DNA from: JBECKR01 sp040235415
GTDB lineage: Bacteria > Acidobacteriota > Polarisedimenticolia > Polarisedimenticolales > Polarisedimenticolaceae
DNA: 21,188 bases
Assembly: GCA_040235415.1 (NCBI GenBank)
Contig: JBECKR010000057.1
Coordinates: 1 to 21,188, forward strand
Reading direction: 5' to 3'
The notes under the pieces were generated by a model, which saw only the letters and a list, made by a program, of their open reading frames with translations, searched no databases and was not told where the DNA came from. Below, piece by piece: positions 13,029-19,970 of this stretch (positions within the stretch are counted from its first letter, which is position 1; each line of letters starts with the position of its first letter). Position numbers and translations under genes: made by a program.

Positions 13029-15077
13029 CTACGTCCCCTCGAACTTCGGGGCGCGGCGGCCGAGCGACGACAACCCCTCGTAGGCGTCCTTGGTGCGGAA
13101 GATCTCCCGCAGGTGCTCGAGCTCCATGCCGAGCGCGCGGTCCAGCGGCTGATCGACCCCCACACGGATCAGGGTCGCGGCGAGACGCACCGCGATCGGC
13201 GCCTTCTTCATCACCTTCCCGACCGGTTTCGCGAGCTCCGGCCGGCTCGTGAGGTCGACCTTGCCGAGCAGGAGATCGTCGGCGTTCGCCTGCAGGAACA
13301 GGCTCTCGAGGGCGCCGTAGCGCTCCGGCGTCGGCGCCGCGCGGTGCTCGGCGACCGCGCCGAGGGCGAGCGCCTCCGCGACGGCGGCGTCGAGCTCCTC
13401 GGGAGGGACCGCCCGGTCGACGAGCCCGATCGCCTCGGCCTCCGCGGCCGGCAGCATCTGGCCCGTGAGCACGAGCCAGCACGCGAGCCCCGGACCGACC
13501 CGGCGGGTCGTGCGCTGGGTGCCCCCCAGCCCCGGGTAGATCCCGATGCCGGTCTCGGGGAACGCCATGGCGGCCTTGGTCGAGGCGACGATGCGGTCGC
13601 AGGCGAGCGCCAGCTCGAGCCCGCCGCCGAGCGCGAGGCCGTGCATCCGGGCGACGACCGCTTTCGGGCAGCGGTCGATGTCGTCGAGCAGGGCGTGCCC
13701 GGCCTCGGTGAACCGCACGATCCGCTCGATGTCGTCGTTCTCGATGTTCTTGACGAAGAACCGGATGTCGGCTCCAGCGACGAACGCCTTGCCGGAGCCC
13801 GCGATCACGATGCCACGCACGGCGGGGTCGGCGGCGGCGTCGCGGAACGCGTCGTGCAGCTGCGCCACGACGGTCTCGTTCAGGGCGTTCATGGCGTCGG
13901 GGCGGTTGATGGTCAGCGTCGCGACTCCGTCCCGGACGTCGGTCCGGACGACCCGGAACGCGAACGGGCGGCGGGACTCCGCCTGGCGCGCGAGGGCCGC
14001 CGGGAGACCCAGCTCCCAGCGCTCCGCCGCCGCGCGCGCGAGCCCGACGGCGCGCTCGAGCCCGACGGCGTTCGCGAGCTCGAACGGCCCGCGGGGCCAC
14101 CGCAGCCCGACCCGGGCGCCGATGTCGGTGTCCTCGAGGGTCGAGACGCCCTCGTCGACGAGCTGGCCGGCGACGAGGAACACGACGCCCAGCATGCGGT
14201 CGGCGACGGCGCCGAAGCCGGCCTCGTCGGGCTCGCCCTCGAGATCCCAGGGCTTTCCCGAGTCGACCTGCCGGCGCAGCGACTCCGCCGGAGCGTAGAG
14301 CGGCCCGAACGCCTCCCCGAGCGTCGTCGCGGCGTGCAGCGCGATCGGAACGCCGGTGACGTTCATGAGCTCGAACGGGCCCATCCCGACCTCGAACGTT
14401 TTCTTGCACGCCGCCTCGATCGTCGGGAGATCGGCGACGCCGTCCTCGAGAAGCCGCACGGCTTCGTTCAGCCAGGGGACGAAGTAGCGGTTGACGACGA
14501 AGCCGGACGCGTCCGCGGAGGCGATCGGCGTCTTGCCGATCCGCTCCTGGAGCGACCACGCGCGGGCGACCGTCTCGGGGGACGTGCGCTCGCCCGGAAC
14601 GACCTCGACGAGGCGGTTCTTCGCGGGATGGTAGAAGTAGTGCAGGCCGACGATCCGCTCCGGGTGCCGCGCGCCCTCCGCGAGGTCGGTGACCGAGAAC
14701 GACGAGGTGTTGGTCCCGAGGATGGCGTCGTCGCGACAGGCGCCCTCCAGGCGCGCGAACACTTCCCGCTTGACGTCGCGGTCCTCGAAGACCGCCTCGA
14801 CCACGAGGTCGACGTCGCGGAGCTCGCCCCAGTCCGAGGTGCCCCGGATGCGCTCCAGGATCGCCTCCGCCTGCTCGGGTTTGAAGATCTTCCGCTCGAC
14901 GCCCTGCTCCAGGGTCTTTCGGATGCCGCCGACGCCGCGGGCGACCTTGTCGTCGTCGAGGTCGACCAACACGACGGTGAAGCCCTCGGTCGCCATCTTC
15001 TGGGCGATGCCGCTGCCCATGTTGCCGGCGCCGATGACCGCGAGCTTTCGAAAGCCGGGATCGGGGGTCGCGCTCAT
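13029..15077 (-). CDS. Bifunctional 3-hydroxyacyl-CoA dehydrogenase / enoyl-CoA hydratase (HAD-ECH order)
   Basis: A 682-residue enzyme for two successive beta-oxidation steps. Residues 1-about 370 are the dehydrogenase: NAD motif GAGNMGSG (16-23), EAVFED, GTNTSSF and catalytic H146 in GLHYFYHPAKN, then two C-terminal 3HCDH helical units (GFVVNRYFVPWLNEA, PFELMNVTG; a second PFELANAVG). Residues about 375-570 are a crotonase: oxyanion loop AGAD (434-437), ALGGGLELALACD with E488, and PETGIGIYPGLGGTQR with E508. Both hydratase glutamates are kept. The order is reversed relative to E. coli FadB (hydratase first) and resembles archaeal crotonyl-CoA hydratase/3-hydroxybutyryl-CoA dehydrogenases and Bacillus FadN. 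The ATG at 15077 has GAGAGGAAG upstream. No thiolase or acyl-CoA dehydrogenase gene is nearby. Confidence 0.92.
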   Translation of the reverse strand: MSATPDPGFRKLAVIGAGNMGSGIAQKMATEGFTVVLVDLDDDKVARGVGGIRKTLEQGVERKIFKPEQAEAILERIRGTSDWGELRDVDLVVEAVFEDRDVKREVFARLEGACRDDAILGTNTSSFSVTDLAEGARHPERIVGLHYFYHPAKNRLVEVVPGERTSPETVARAWSLQERIGKTPIASADASGFVVNRYFVPWLNEAVRLLEDGVADLPTIEAACKKTFEVGMGPFELMNVTGVPIALHAATTLGEAFGPLYAPAESLRRQVDSGKPWDLEGEPDEAGFGAVADRMLGVVFLVAGQLVDEGVSTLEDTDIGARVGLRWPRGPFELANAVGLERAVGLARAAAERWELGLPAALARQAESRRPFAFRVVRTDVRDGVATLTINRPDAMNALNETVVAQLHDAFRDAAADPAVRGIVIAGSGKAFVAGADIRFFVKNIENDDIERIVRFTEAGHALLDDIDRCPKAVVARMHGLALGGGLELALACDRIVASTKAAMAFPETGIGIYPGLGGTQRTTRRVGPGLACWLVLTGQMLPAAEAEAIGLVDRAVPPEELDAAVAEALALGAVAEHRAAPTPERYGALESLFLQANADDLLLGKVDLTSRPELAKPVGKVMKKAPIAVRLAATLIRVGVDQPLDRALGMELEHLREIFRTKDAYEGLSSLGRRAPKFEGT

Positions 15078-15118
15078 GACTTCCTCTCGAGATTCGTGAC
15101 GGCGGGGAAAACGGGGCC

Positions 15119-15127
15119 AGTCTAGCA
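15119..15127 (-). promoter_or_regulatory. Extended -10 promoter for the bifunctional acyl-CoA enzyme
   Basis: On the minus strand this reads TG-C-TAGACT, identical to the element upstream of the short-chain dehydrogenase. The predicted leader is about 35 bases. No -35 match is visible. Confidence 0.5.
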
Positions 15128-15151
15128 GCCCGTCGCGCCGCGGCGCGAGGA

Positions 15152-15160
15152 TGCTACGAT
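15152..15160 (+). promoter_or_regulatory. Extended -10 promoter for the 3-hydroxybutyryl-CoA dehydrogenase
   Basis: This reads TG-C-TACGAT, identical to the element at 866-874. It lies 24 bases from the divergent element at 15119-15127. No -35 match is visible. Confidence 0.5.
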
Positions 15161-15196
15161 GCGGGCCCTTCGGACGACGGCGGGGAGGACGGCACC

Positions 15197-16051
15197 ATGG
15201 CGCAGATCCGGCGCGTGACGGTCGTGGGGGCCGGGACGATGGGGCACGGCATCGCCCACGTCGCGGCCGCCGCGGGATTCGAGGTCGCGGTGCACGACGT
15301 CTCGGAGACGGCGATCGCGCGCGGTCTCGCGGCGATCCGCGCCGATCTCGAGCGCGGCGTCGAGCGGGGCAAGGTCGCTCCGGACGAGCGCGACCGCGCG
15401 CTCGCCCGCCTCGCGCCGGCTCCGGATCTCGAGGCGGCGGCCGCCGGCTCCGACCTCGTGATCGAGGCCGTGCCCGAGTCGCTCGCGCTCAAGGCCGACG
15501 TGTTCCGTCGCATCGACGGCGCGGCCCCGGTCCACGCGGTGCTCGCGACGAACACGTCGTCGCAGTCGGTCGGGACGATCGCCGCCGCCACGTCCCGCCC
15601 GCAGCGCGTCGTCGGGATGCACTTCTTCAACCCCGTTCACCTCATGCCGCTCGTCGAGATCGTGCGGGGCGGGGCGACGGCGGAAGACACGCTCGAGACC
15701 GCGCTCGCGGTGGGGCAGGCCCTCGGCAAGGAGACGATCGTGGTGCGCGACGTCCCCGGCTTCGCGACGAGCCGTCTCGGCGTCGCGCTCGGTCTCGAGG
15801 CGATGCGGATGCTCGAGCAGGGGGTGGCCTCGGCCGAGGACATCGATCGCGCGATGACGCTCGGCTACCGCCACCCGATGGGGCCGCTGCGGCTCACCGA
15901 CCTCGTGGGGCTCGACGTCCGCCTCGCGATCGCCGAGCACCTCTGGGCCGAGCTCGCGTCCGAGGTCTTCCGGCCGCCCGAGATCCTGCGACGCAAGGTC
16001 GCCGAGGGACGCCTCGGCAAGAAGACCGGCGAGGGATTCTACCGTTGGTAG
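15197..16051 (+). CDS. hbd: 3-hydroxybutyryl-CoA dehydrogenase
   Basis: A 284-residue single-function dehydrogenase that interconverts 3-hydroxybutyryl-CoA and acetoacetyl-CoA with a nicotinamide cofactor; length and layout are typical of Hbd/PaaH. GAGTMGHGIA (11-20) binds the dinucleotide, D34 in VAVHDVSE follows the second strand as in NAD-preferring forms, NTSSQSV holds the active-site Ser, and MHFFNPVHLMPLVE holds catalytic H142 and N145. RDVPGF starts the C-terminal helical domain, which ends in KKTGEGFYRW, the standard terminus. The start is supported by GGGGAGGA at 15182-15189. The gene is divergent from the bifunctional enzyme, from which it differs clearly in the active-site loop (HFFNPV versus HYFYHP). 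The two therefore probably act on different chain lengths or in opposite directions. Confidence 0.93.
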   Translation: MAQIRRVTVVGAGTMGHGIAHVAAAAGFEVAVHDVSETAIARGLAAIRADLERGVERGKVAPDERDRALARLAPAPDLEAAAAGSDLVIEAVPESLALKADVFRRIDGAAPVHAVLATNTSSQSVGTIAAATSRPQRVVGMHFFNPVHLMPLVEIVRGGATAEDTLETALAVGQALGKETIVVRDVPGFATSRLGVALGLEAMRMLEQGVASAEDIDRAMTLGYRHPMGPLRLTDLVGLDVRLAIAEHLWAELASEVFRPPEILRRKVAEGRLGKKTGEGFYRW

Positions 16052-16068
16052 GGCGCCCGACGCCGTCT

Positions 16069-17652
16069 TCAGGATTCCTTCACCGCGTTGATGATGTCCT
16101 GGATCGCCTTCTTGCCGTCGTTGAAGAACATCAGGCAGTTCTCGGCCGCGAACAGCGGGTTCGGGATGCCCGCGAACCCGGGGGAGAGGCTGCGCTTGAT
16201 CATGATCACGGTGCGCGCCTTGTCGACGTCGATGATCGGCATGCCCGCGATCGGGCTCTTCGGGTCGGTCCGGGCGACCGGGTTCACGACGTCGTTCGCG
16301 CCGAGGACGATCGCGACGTCGACCTGCTCCATCTCCTGGTTGATGTCGTCCATCTCCCGGAGCTTGTCGTAGGGCACGTCCGCCTCGGCCAGCAGCACGT
16401 TCATGTGGCCGGGCATGCGGCCCGCGACCGGGTGGATCGCGAAATCGACGTTCGCGCCCCGCTCCTCGAGCAGGTGCATCAGGTTCCGCACGGTATGCTG
16501 CGCCTGCGCGACCGCCATGCCGTAGCCGGGGACGATGACGACGCGCTGGACGCCGTCGAGCATCATCGCGATCTCCTCTGCCGAGGTCGCCTTCACGGTC
16601 TTGTAGACCTCGTCGGCGTCCGGCGTCTCCGAGGTCGGGCCCATCGTGCCGAACAGCACGTTGGCGAGCGAGCGGTTCATCGCCTTGCACATGATCTGGG
16701 TCAGGATGATGCCGGACGCTCCCACGAGCGATCCGGAGATGATCAGCACCGAGTCCCCGATCACGAAGCCGGTCGCCGCCGCGGCGAGGCCGGAGTACGA
16801 GTTCAGCAGCGCGATCACGACCGGCATGTCCGCGCCGCCGATCGACAGCGTCAGTAGCACGCCGAGCACGCCGCCGGTGCCGACGAGCAGCCAGAACAGC
16901 AGGAAGTTCGCCGGATCGAGGACCACGAAGACGCCGAGCGCCACGCACGCGACCGCCGAGAACCACTTCAGCGCGTCCATCCCGGGGAAGCGGTCCTTCT
17001 TCACCAGCAACATCCCGCCGATCGTGAGTCCCGACAGGATGATGAGCGCCCCGAGGAGCTTGTCCGTCCCGGTCGCCCCCTCCGGCAGGATCGCGGCCGG
17101 GACGGCGTACAGCGCCCCGCCGACCGCGCAGGCGAGGGAGAAGCCGTACTTGATGACCTTCTGCCAGGCGTGCAGCTTCCACTTGACGGCGAGGAACTCG
17201 GCGAGCTTGCCGAACGCGACGTAGCTGCCGAAGAACGTGACCGAGCCGATGATCCCGGAGGCGACGGTCGCGATCTTCATCTGCATGTCGATCTCGGCGC
17301 CGCTCTCCAGCAACGACGTGTGTGCCGAGATCAGCGCCGATCCGGCGACCAGCACCGAGGCGCCGCCGCCGAAGCCGTTGAACAGCCCCACCATCTCGGG
17401 CATCGCGGTCATCTTGACCTTGGCGGCCGAGACCCAGCCGATGGCGCTGCCGATGGCGGCCCCGACCAGGATGTAGGTCCAGCCGTGCGGCGGCTGCCCG
17501 AGGAGGGCGGCCAGGATCGCGAGGCCCATGGCGATCGCGCCGACGAGATTGCCGCGCACGGCCGTGCGCGGGTGCGACATCCACTTCAGGTCGAAGATGA
17601 AGAGCGCGGCCGCGATGATGTAGAGCAGGTTCTGGACGTTCTGCGAGACCAT
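16069..17652 (-). CDS. pntB: NAD(P) transhydrogenase subunit beta, elongated form
   Basis: The subunit of proton-translocating transhydrogenase that carries the NADP(H) site and most of the membrane channel. The 527 residues comprise a polytopic domain to about 325 and a soluble domain III with VPGYGMAVAQAQHTVRNL (375-391), GRMPGHMNVLLAEA (411-424), and GANDVVNPVAR further on. IGGADMPVVIALLNSYSGLA (271-290) is strongly conserved. The protein is about 60 residues longer than E. coli PntB. The extra length lies between about 165 and 270, where four hydrophobic segments replace the usual two. The ATG at 17652 has GGGGGA upstream and lies 9 bases from the preceding stop. It is the last gene of the operon, convergent with hbd across a 17-base gap. 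Confidence 0.93.
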   Translation of the reverse strand: MVSQNVQNLLYIIAAALFIFDLKWMSHPRTAVRGNLVGAIAMGLAILAALLGQPPHGWTYILVGAAIGSAIGWVSAAKVKMTAMPEMVGLFNGFGGGASVLVAGSALISAHTSLLESGAEIDMQMKIATVASGIIGSVTFFGSYVAFGKLAEFLAVKWKLHAWQKVIKYGFSLACAVGGALYAVPAAILPEGATGTDKLLGALIILSGLTIGGMLLVKKDRFPGMDALKWFSAVACVALGVFVVLDPANFLLFWLLVGTGGVLGVLLTLSIGGADMPVVIALLNSYSGLAAAATGFVIGDSVLIISGSLVGASGIILTQIMCKAMNRSLANVLFGTMGPTSETPDADEVYKTVKATSAEEIAMMLDGVQRVVIVPGYGMAVAQAQHTVRNLMHLLEERGANVDFAIHPVAGRMPGHMNVLLAEADVPYDKLREMDDINQEMEQVDVAIVLGANDVVNPVARTDPKSPIAGMPIIDVDKARTVIMIKRSLSPGFAGIPNPLFAAENCLMFFNDGKKAIQDIINAVKES

Positions 17653-17661
17653 CGCGTCCCC

Positions 17662-17943
17662 CTAGTCCTTCTTCTTGAACATGCCGAGCATGCGGTGGGT
17701 GACGAGGTAGCCGCCGACGACGTTGATCATCGCGAACACCACCGCGACGCCGGCGAGCACCTGCGCGGCGTGCGAGTGGTCCGTTCTCCCCGCCAGGATC
17801 AGCGCGCCGATGATCGTGATCCCCGAGATCGCGTTCGACCCGGACATCAGCGGCGTGTGCAGCGTCGGCGGCACCTTCGTGATGACCTCGAACCCGATGA
17901 AGATCGCCAGCACGAAGATCGTCAACAAGGCCATGAACGTCAT
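17662..17943 (-). CDS. pntAB: NAD(P) transhydrogenase subunit alpha, membrane part
   Basis: This 93-residue protein corresponds to the membrane segment found at the C-terminus of E. coli PntA, here a separate polypeptide as in Rhodospirillum rubrum. It has three hydrophobic segments (about 4-20, 41-52 and 61-80). VPPTLHTPLMSGSNAISGI (24-42) is the near-invariant signature. It forms part of the proton channel with PntB. The ATG at 17943 overlaps the upstream TGA by four bases (ATGA) and is preceded by GGAGGAA, so translation is probably coupled. The C-terminus ends in FKKKD, a cytoplasmic basic tail. Confidence 0.93.
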   Translation of the reverse strand: MTFMALLTIFVLAIFIGFEVITKVPPTLHTPLMSGSNAISGITIIGALILAGRTDHSHAAQVLAGVAVVFAMINVVGGYLVTHRMLGMFKKKD

Positions 17944-19094
17944 GATTCCTCCAGCTGCTGCACGACGCGGGGGTGGACGACCTTACCGTCCCGCGTCACG
18001 AGCGTACCCGCGGTGATCTCGTCCTCGGGATCGAGCTTGAACTTGCCTTCCTTGTCGATGAGGTGGAGCAGGAACGTCGTGATGTTCTTCCCGTACATCT
18101 GGCTCGCGTGGTACGGGATCTCGCTCGGGATGTTGACCGGTCCGAGGATCGTGACGCCGTTCTCGACCACGACCTCGCCGGCCCGCGTCAGCTCGCAGTT
18201 GCCGCCGGTCTCGGCCGCGAGGTCGATGATCACCGACCCGGGGTTCATCCCGCGCACCATCTCGGCCGTGATCAGGACCGGAGCGCGCCGGCCGGGGATC
18301 GCGGCGGTCGTGATCACGACGTCGTTCTCGGAGACGACCCGCGCCATCATCTCGCGCTGCTTCGCGAGGAACGCCTCGCTCTGCTCCTTGGCGTAGCCGC
18401 CGGCGTCCTCCGCTCCCGCGGTGTCGAGCTCGAGCTCCACGAACTTCCCGCCGAGGCTCTGGACCTGCTCCTTGACCGCCGGGCGGACGTCGTACGCCTC
18501 GACGACCGCGCCGTTGCGCTTGGCGCTCGCGATCGCCTGCAGGCCGGCCACGCCCGCGCCGACGACGAACACCCGCGCCGGCTTGATCGTGCCGGCGGCG
18601 GTCATCATCATCGGGAACATCTTCGGCAGGTGATCGGCGGCCATCAGCACCGCCTTGTAGCCGCCGATCGTCGCCATCGAGGACAGCGCGTCCATGCTCT
18701 GGGCGCGGGTGATGCGCGGCATGAGCTCCATCGAGAGCAGGCTCGCACCGGTCTCGGCGAAGCGCTTCATCGCCGCCGGCTCCGCGAGCGGGTTGCAGAA
18801 CCCGATCACCGCCTGCCCGCGGCGGACGACGGCGAGATCGGCGTCGCCGGTCTCGAGGTTCGAGCCGTAGGCGCGGACCTGCAGGACGACCTCGGCGCGC
18901 TCGAACACGTCCCGCCGCGTCCCGACCTTCGCGCCCTTGTCGGTGAAGACCGCATCGGGATAGCCGGCCTCGACACCGGCGCCGGTCTCGAGCAGCACCT
19001 CGACGCCCTTCTTGGCGAGCTGTCCGAGGACCGCGGGCGTCAGGGCGACGCGCCGCTCCCCCGGGTACGTTTCCTTGGGAACGCCGACGATCAT
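17940..19094 (-). CDS. pntAA: NAD(P) transhydrogenase subunit alpha, NAD(H)-binding part
   Basis: A 384-residue soluble domain I subunit that binds NAD(H) and passes hydride to the NADP(H) site of PntB. It starts MIVGVPKETYPGERRVALTP, typical of the alanine dehydrogenase/PntA fold. The RQD loop, which contacts both nucleotides, is R130-A-Q132-SM-D135. The dinucleotide motif is VVGAGVAGLQAIASAKRNGA (about 177-196) with acidic D202 in EAYDVRP, as in NAD-binding forms. The C-terminus ends soon after NIPSEIPYHASQMYGKNI. The frame is open to 19199, but the ATG at 19094 has a good Shine-Dalgarno (AGGTGGAG) and the expected N-terminus. It leads the three-gene pnt operon. The proton gradient presumably drives NADPH formation for biosynthesis or redox defence. 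Confidence 0.95.
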   Translation of the reverse strand: MIVGVPKETYPGERRVALTPAVLGQLAKKGVEVLLETGAGVEAGYPDAVFTDKGAKVGTRRDVFERAEVVLQVRAYGSNLETGDADLAVVRRGQAVIGFCNPLAEPAAMKRFAETGASLLSMELMPRITRAQSMDALSSMATIGGYKAVLMAADHLPKMFPMMMTAAGTIKPARVFVVGAGVAGLQAIASAKRNGAVVEAYDVRPAVKEQVQSLGGKFVELELDTAGAEDAGGYAKEQSEAFLAKQREMMARVVSENDVVITTAAIPGRRAPVLITAEMVRGMNPGSVIIDLAAETGGNCELTRAGEVVVENGVTILGPVNIPSEIPYHASQMYGKNITTFLLHLIDKEGKFKLDPEDEITAGTLVTRDGKVVHPRVVQQLEES

Positions 19095-19170
19095 GATCGC
19101 TCCACCTCTGGGTTGACCGACGGCCGCGAGGCCCCGGCCTGATGCAAACGGCTCAGAATCGCGAACCGGC

Positions 19171-19199
19171 ATTCTGCCTTTTTTCGTCATCGCTGTCAC
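19171..19199 (-). promoter_or_regulatory. Sigma70-like promoter for the pnt operon
   Basis: On the minus strand GTGACA (19199-19194; 5 of 6) and CAGAAT (19176-19171; 4 of 6) are separated by 17 bases, with an A-tract in the spacer. The leader to the ATG at 19094 would be about 70 bases. No leaderless geometry is seen here, unlike the divergent ATPase gene. Confidence 0.4.
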
Positions 19200-19272
19200 G
19201 GGACGATGGTGGACCCGTGCGGACCGTTATCCGGCGGTGCGGTCCCTTCCGCCTCGGCTCGCGCGGGCGAGC

Positions 19273-19278
19273 TACGAT
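19273..19278 (+). promoter_or_regulatory. -10 element close to the LolD-type ATPase start
   Basis: TACGAT, within CTACGATACC as at 868-877, ends 8 bases before the ATG at 19287. The extended TG is replaced by AG and no -35 is visible. With no Shine-Dalgarno before the ATG, a leaderless transcript is plausible. Confidence 0.4.
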
Positions 19279-19286
19279 ACCGGTCC

Positions 19287-19970
19287 ATGGTCGATTCCGT
19301 GATCGAGTTCCGGGACGTGTCGAAAGCGTACCGCCTCCCCGGCGGGGCGGAGCTGCACGCGCTGCGGGCGGTCTCGGTCGCCGTCCCGAGGAGCCGCGTC
19401 GTGGCGATCACCGGCAGGAGCGGGTCCGGGAAGTCGACGATGCTGCACGTCGCCGCCGGGATCGACGAGCCGAGCTCGGGCTCGGTCTTTCTGCTCGGGC
19501 GCGACGTCGCCGCGCTCTCCGACCGCGAGCGCACGCTGCAGCGCCGCGAGCACGTCGGGCTCGTGTTCCAGTTCTTCCATCTCCTCCCGCATCTCTCGGT
19601 GCTCGACAACGTGCTCGTTCCGGCGCTGATCGCGGGAGAGCGCCGGTCGGAGCGCGCCGCCCGGGCCGAGGACCTGCTGCGGCGGGTCGGGCTCGCCGGA
19701 CGGGAGCGGAACACGGTCGAGAAGCTCAGCGGGGGAGAGCGCCAGCGCGTCGCGCTGTGCCGGGCGCTCCTGCGCCGGCCGACGCTGCTGCTGGCCGACG
19801 AGCCGACCGGCAACCTCGACGAGGCGAACGGCCTGGCCGTCATGGGGCTGCTGCTCGAGCTGGCGCGCGAGGAGGGCTCGACCCTGGTCTACGTCACGCA
19901 CAGCCGCGAGCTCGCCGCGATGGCCGACGAGACCTGGCGGCTGCACAGCGGCATCCTCGAGACGTCGTGA
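19287..19970 (+). CDS. LolD/FtsE-type ABC transporter ATPase
   Basis: A 227-residue ATPase of the MacB/LolD branch. Walker A is GRSGSGKST, the Q-loop region is LVFQFFHLLPHLSVLDNVLVP, the signature is LSGGERQRVALCRALL, Walker B is LLLADEPTGNLD and the H-loop is VYVTHS. The frame is open to an earlier ATG at 19206, but the family's usual N-terminus (VIEFRDVSKAYRLPGG) begins at the ATG at 19287. It overlaps the following permease gene by a GTGA junction, so the two form one transporter. LolD-type lipoprotein release or a related FtsX-class export task is possible. The permease architecture favours the less characterised YbbA/YbbP-like class over LolCE. Confidence 0.92.
   Translation: MVDSVIEFRDVSKAYRLPGGAELHALRAVSVAVPRSRVVAITGRSGSGKSTMLHVAAGIDEPSSGSVFLLGRDVAALSDRERTLQRREHVGLVFQFFHLLPHLSVLDNVLVPALIAGERRSERAARAEDLLRRVGLAGRERNTVEKLSGGERQRVALCRALLRRPTLLLADEPTGNLDEANGLAVMGLLLELAREEGSTLVYVTHSRELAAMADETWRLHSGILETS

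Noticed and set aside
12010..14559. Apparent 849-residue rhomboid fusion on the minus strand
   Set aside because: The part upstream of about 13002 is an out-of-frame shadow of the acyl-CoA bifunctional gene, which has convincing motifs in its own frame.
16052..16068. GGGCGCCC palindrome in the hbd/pntB convergent gap as a terminator
   Set aside because: It is only 8 bp, has no room for a loop and no T-run follows; such short palindromes are common in this base composition.
19161..19186. T-run with a short preceding GGC/GCC stem, resembling an intrinsic terminator on the plus strand
   Set aside because: The stem is only 3 bp and no plus-strand gene ends upstream of it. On the minus strand the same tract lies in the spacer of the predicted pnt promoter.
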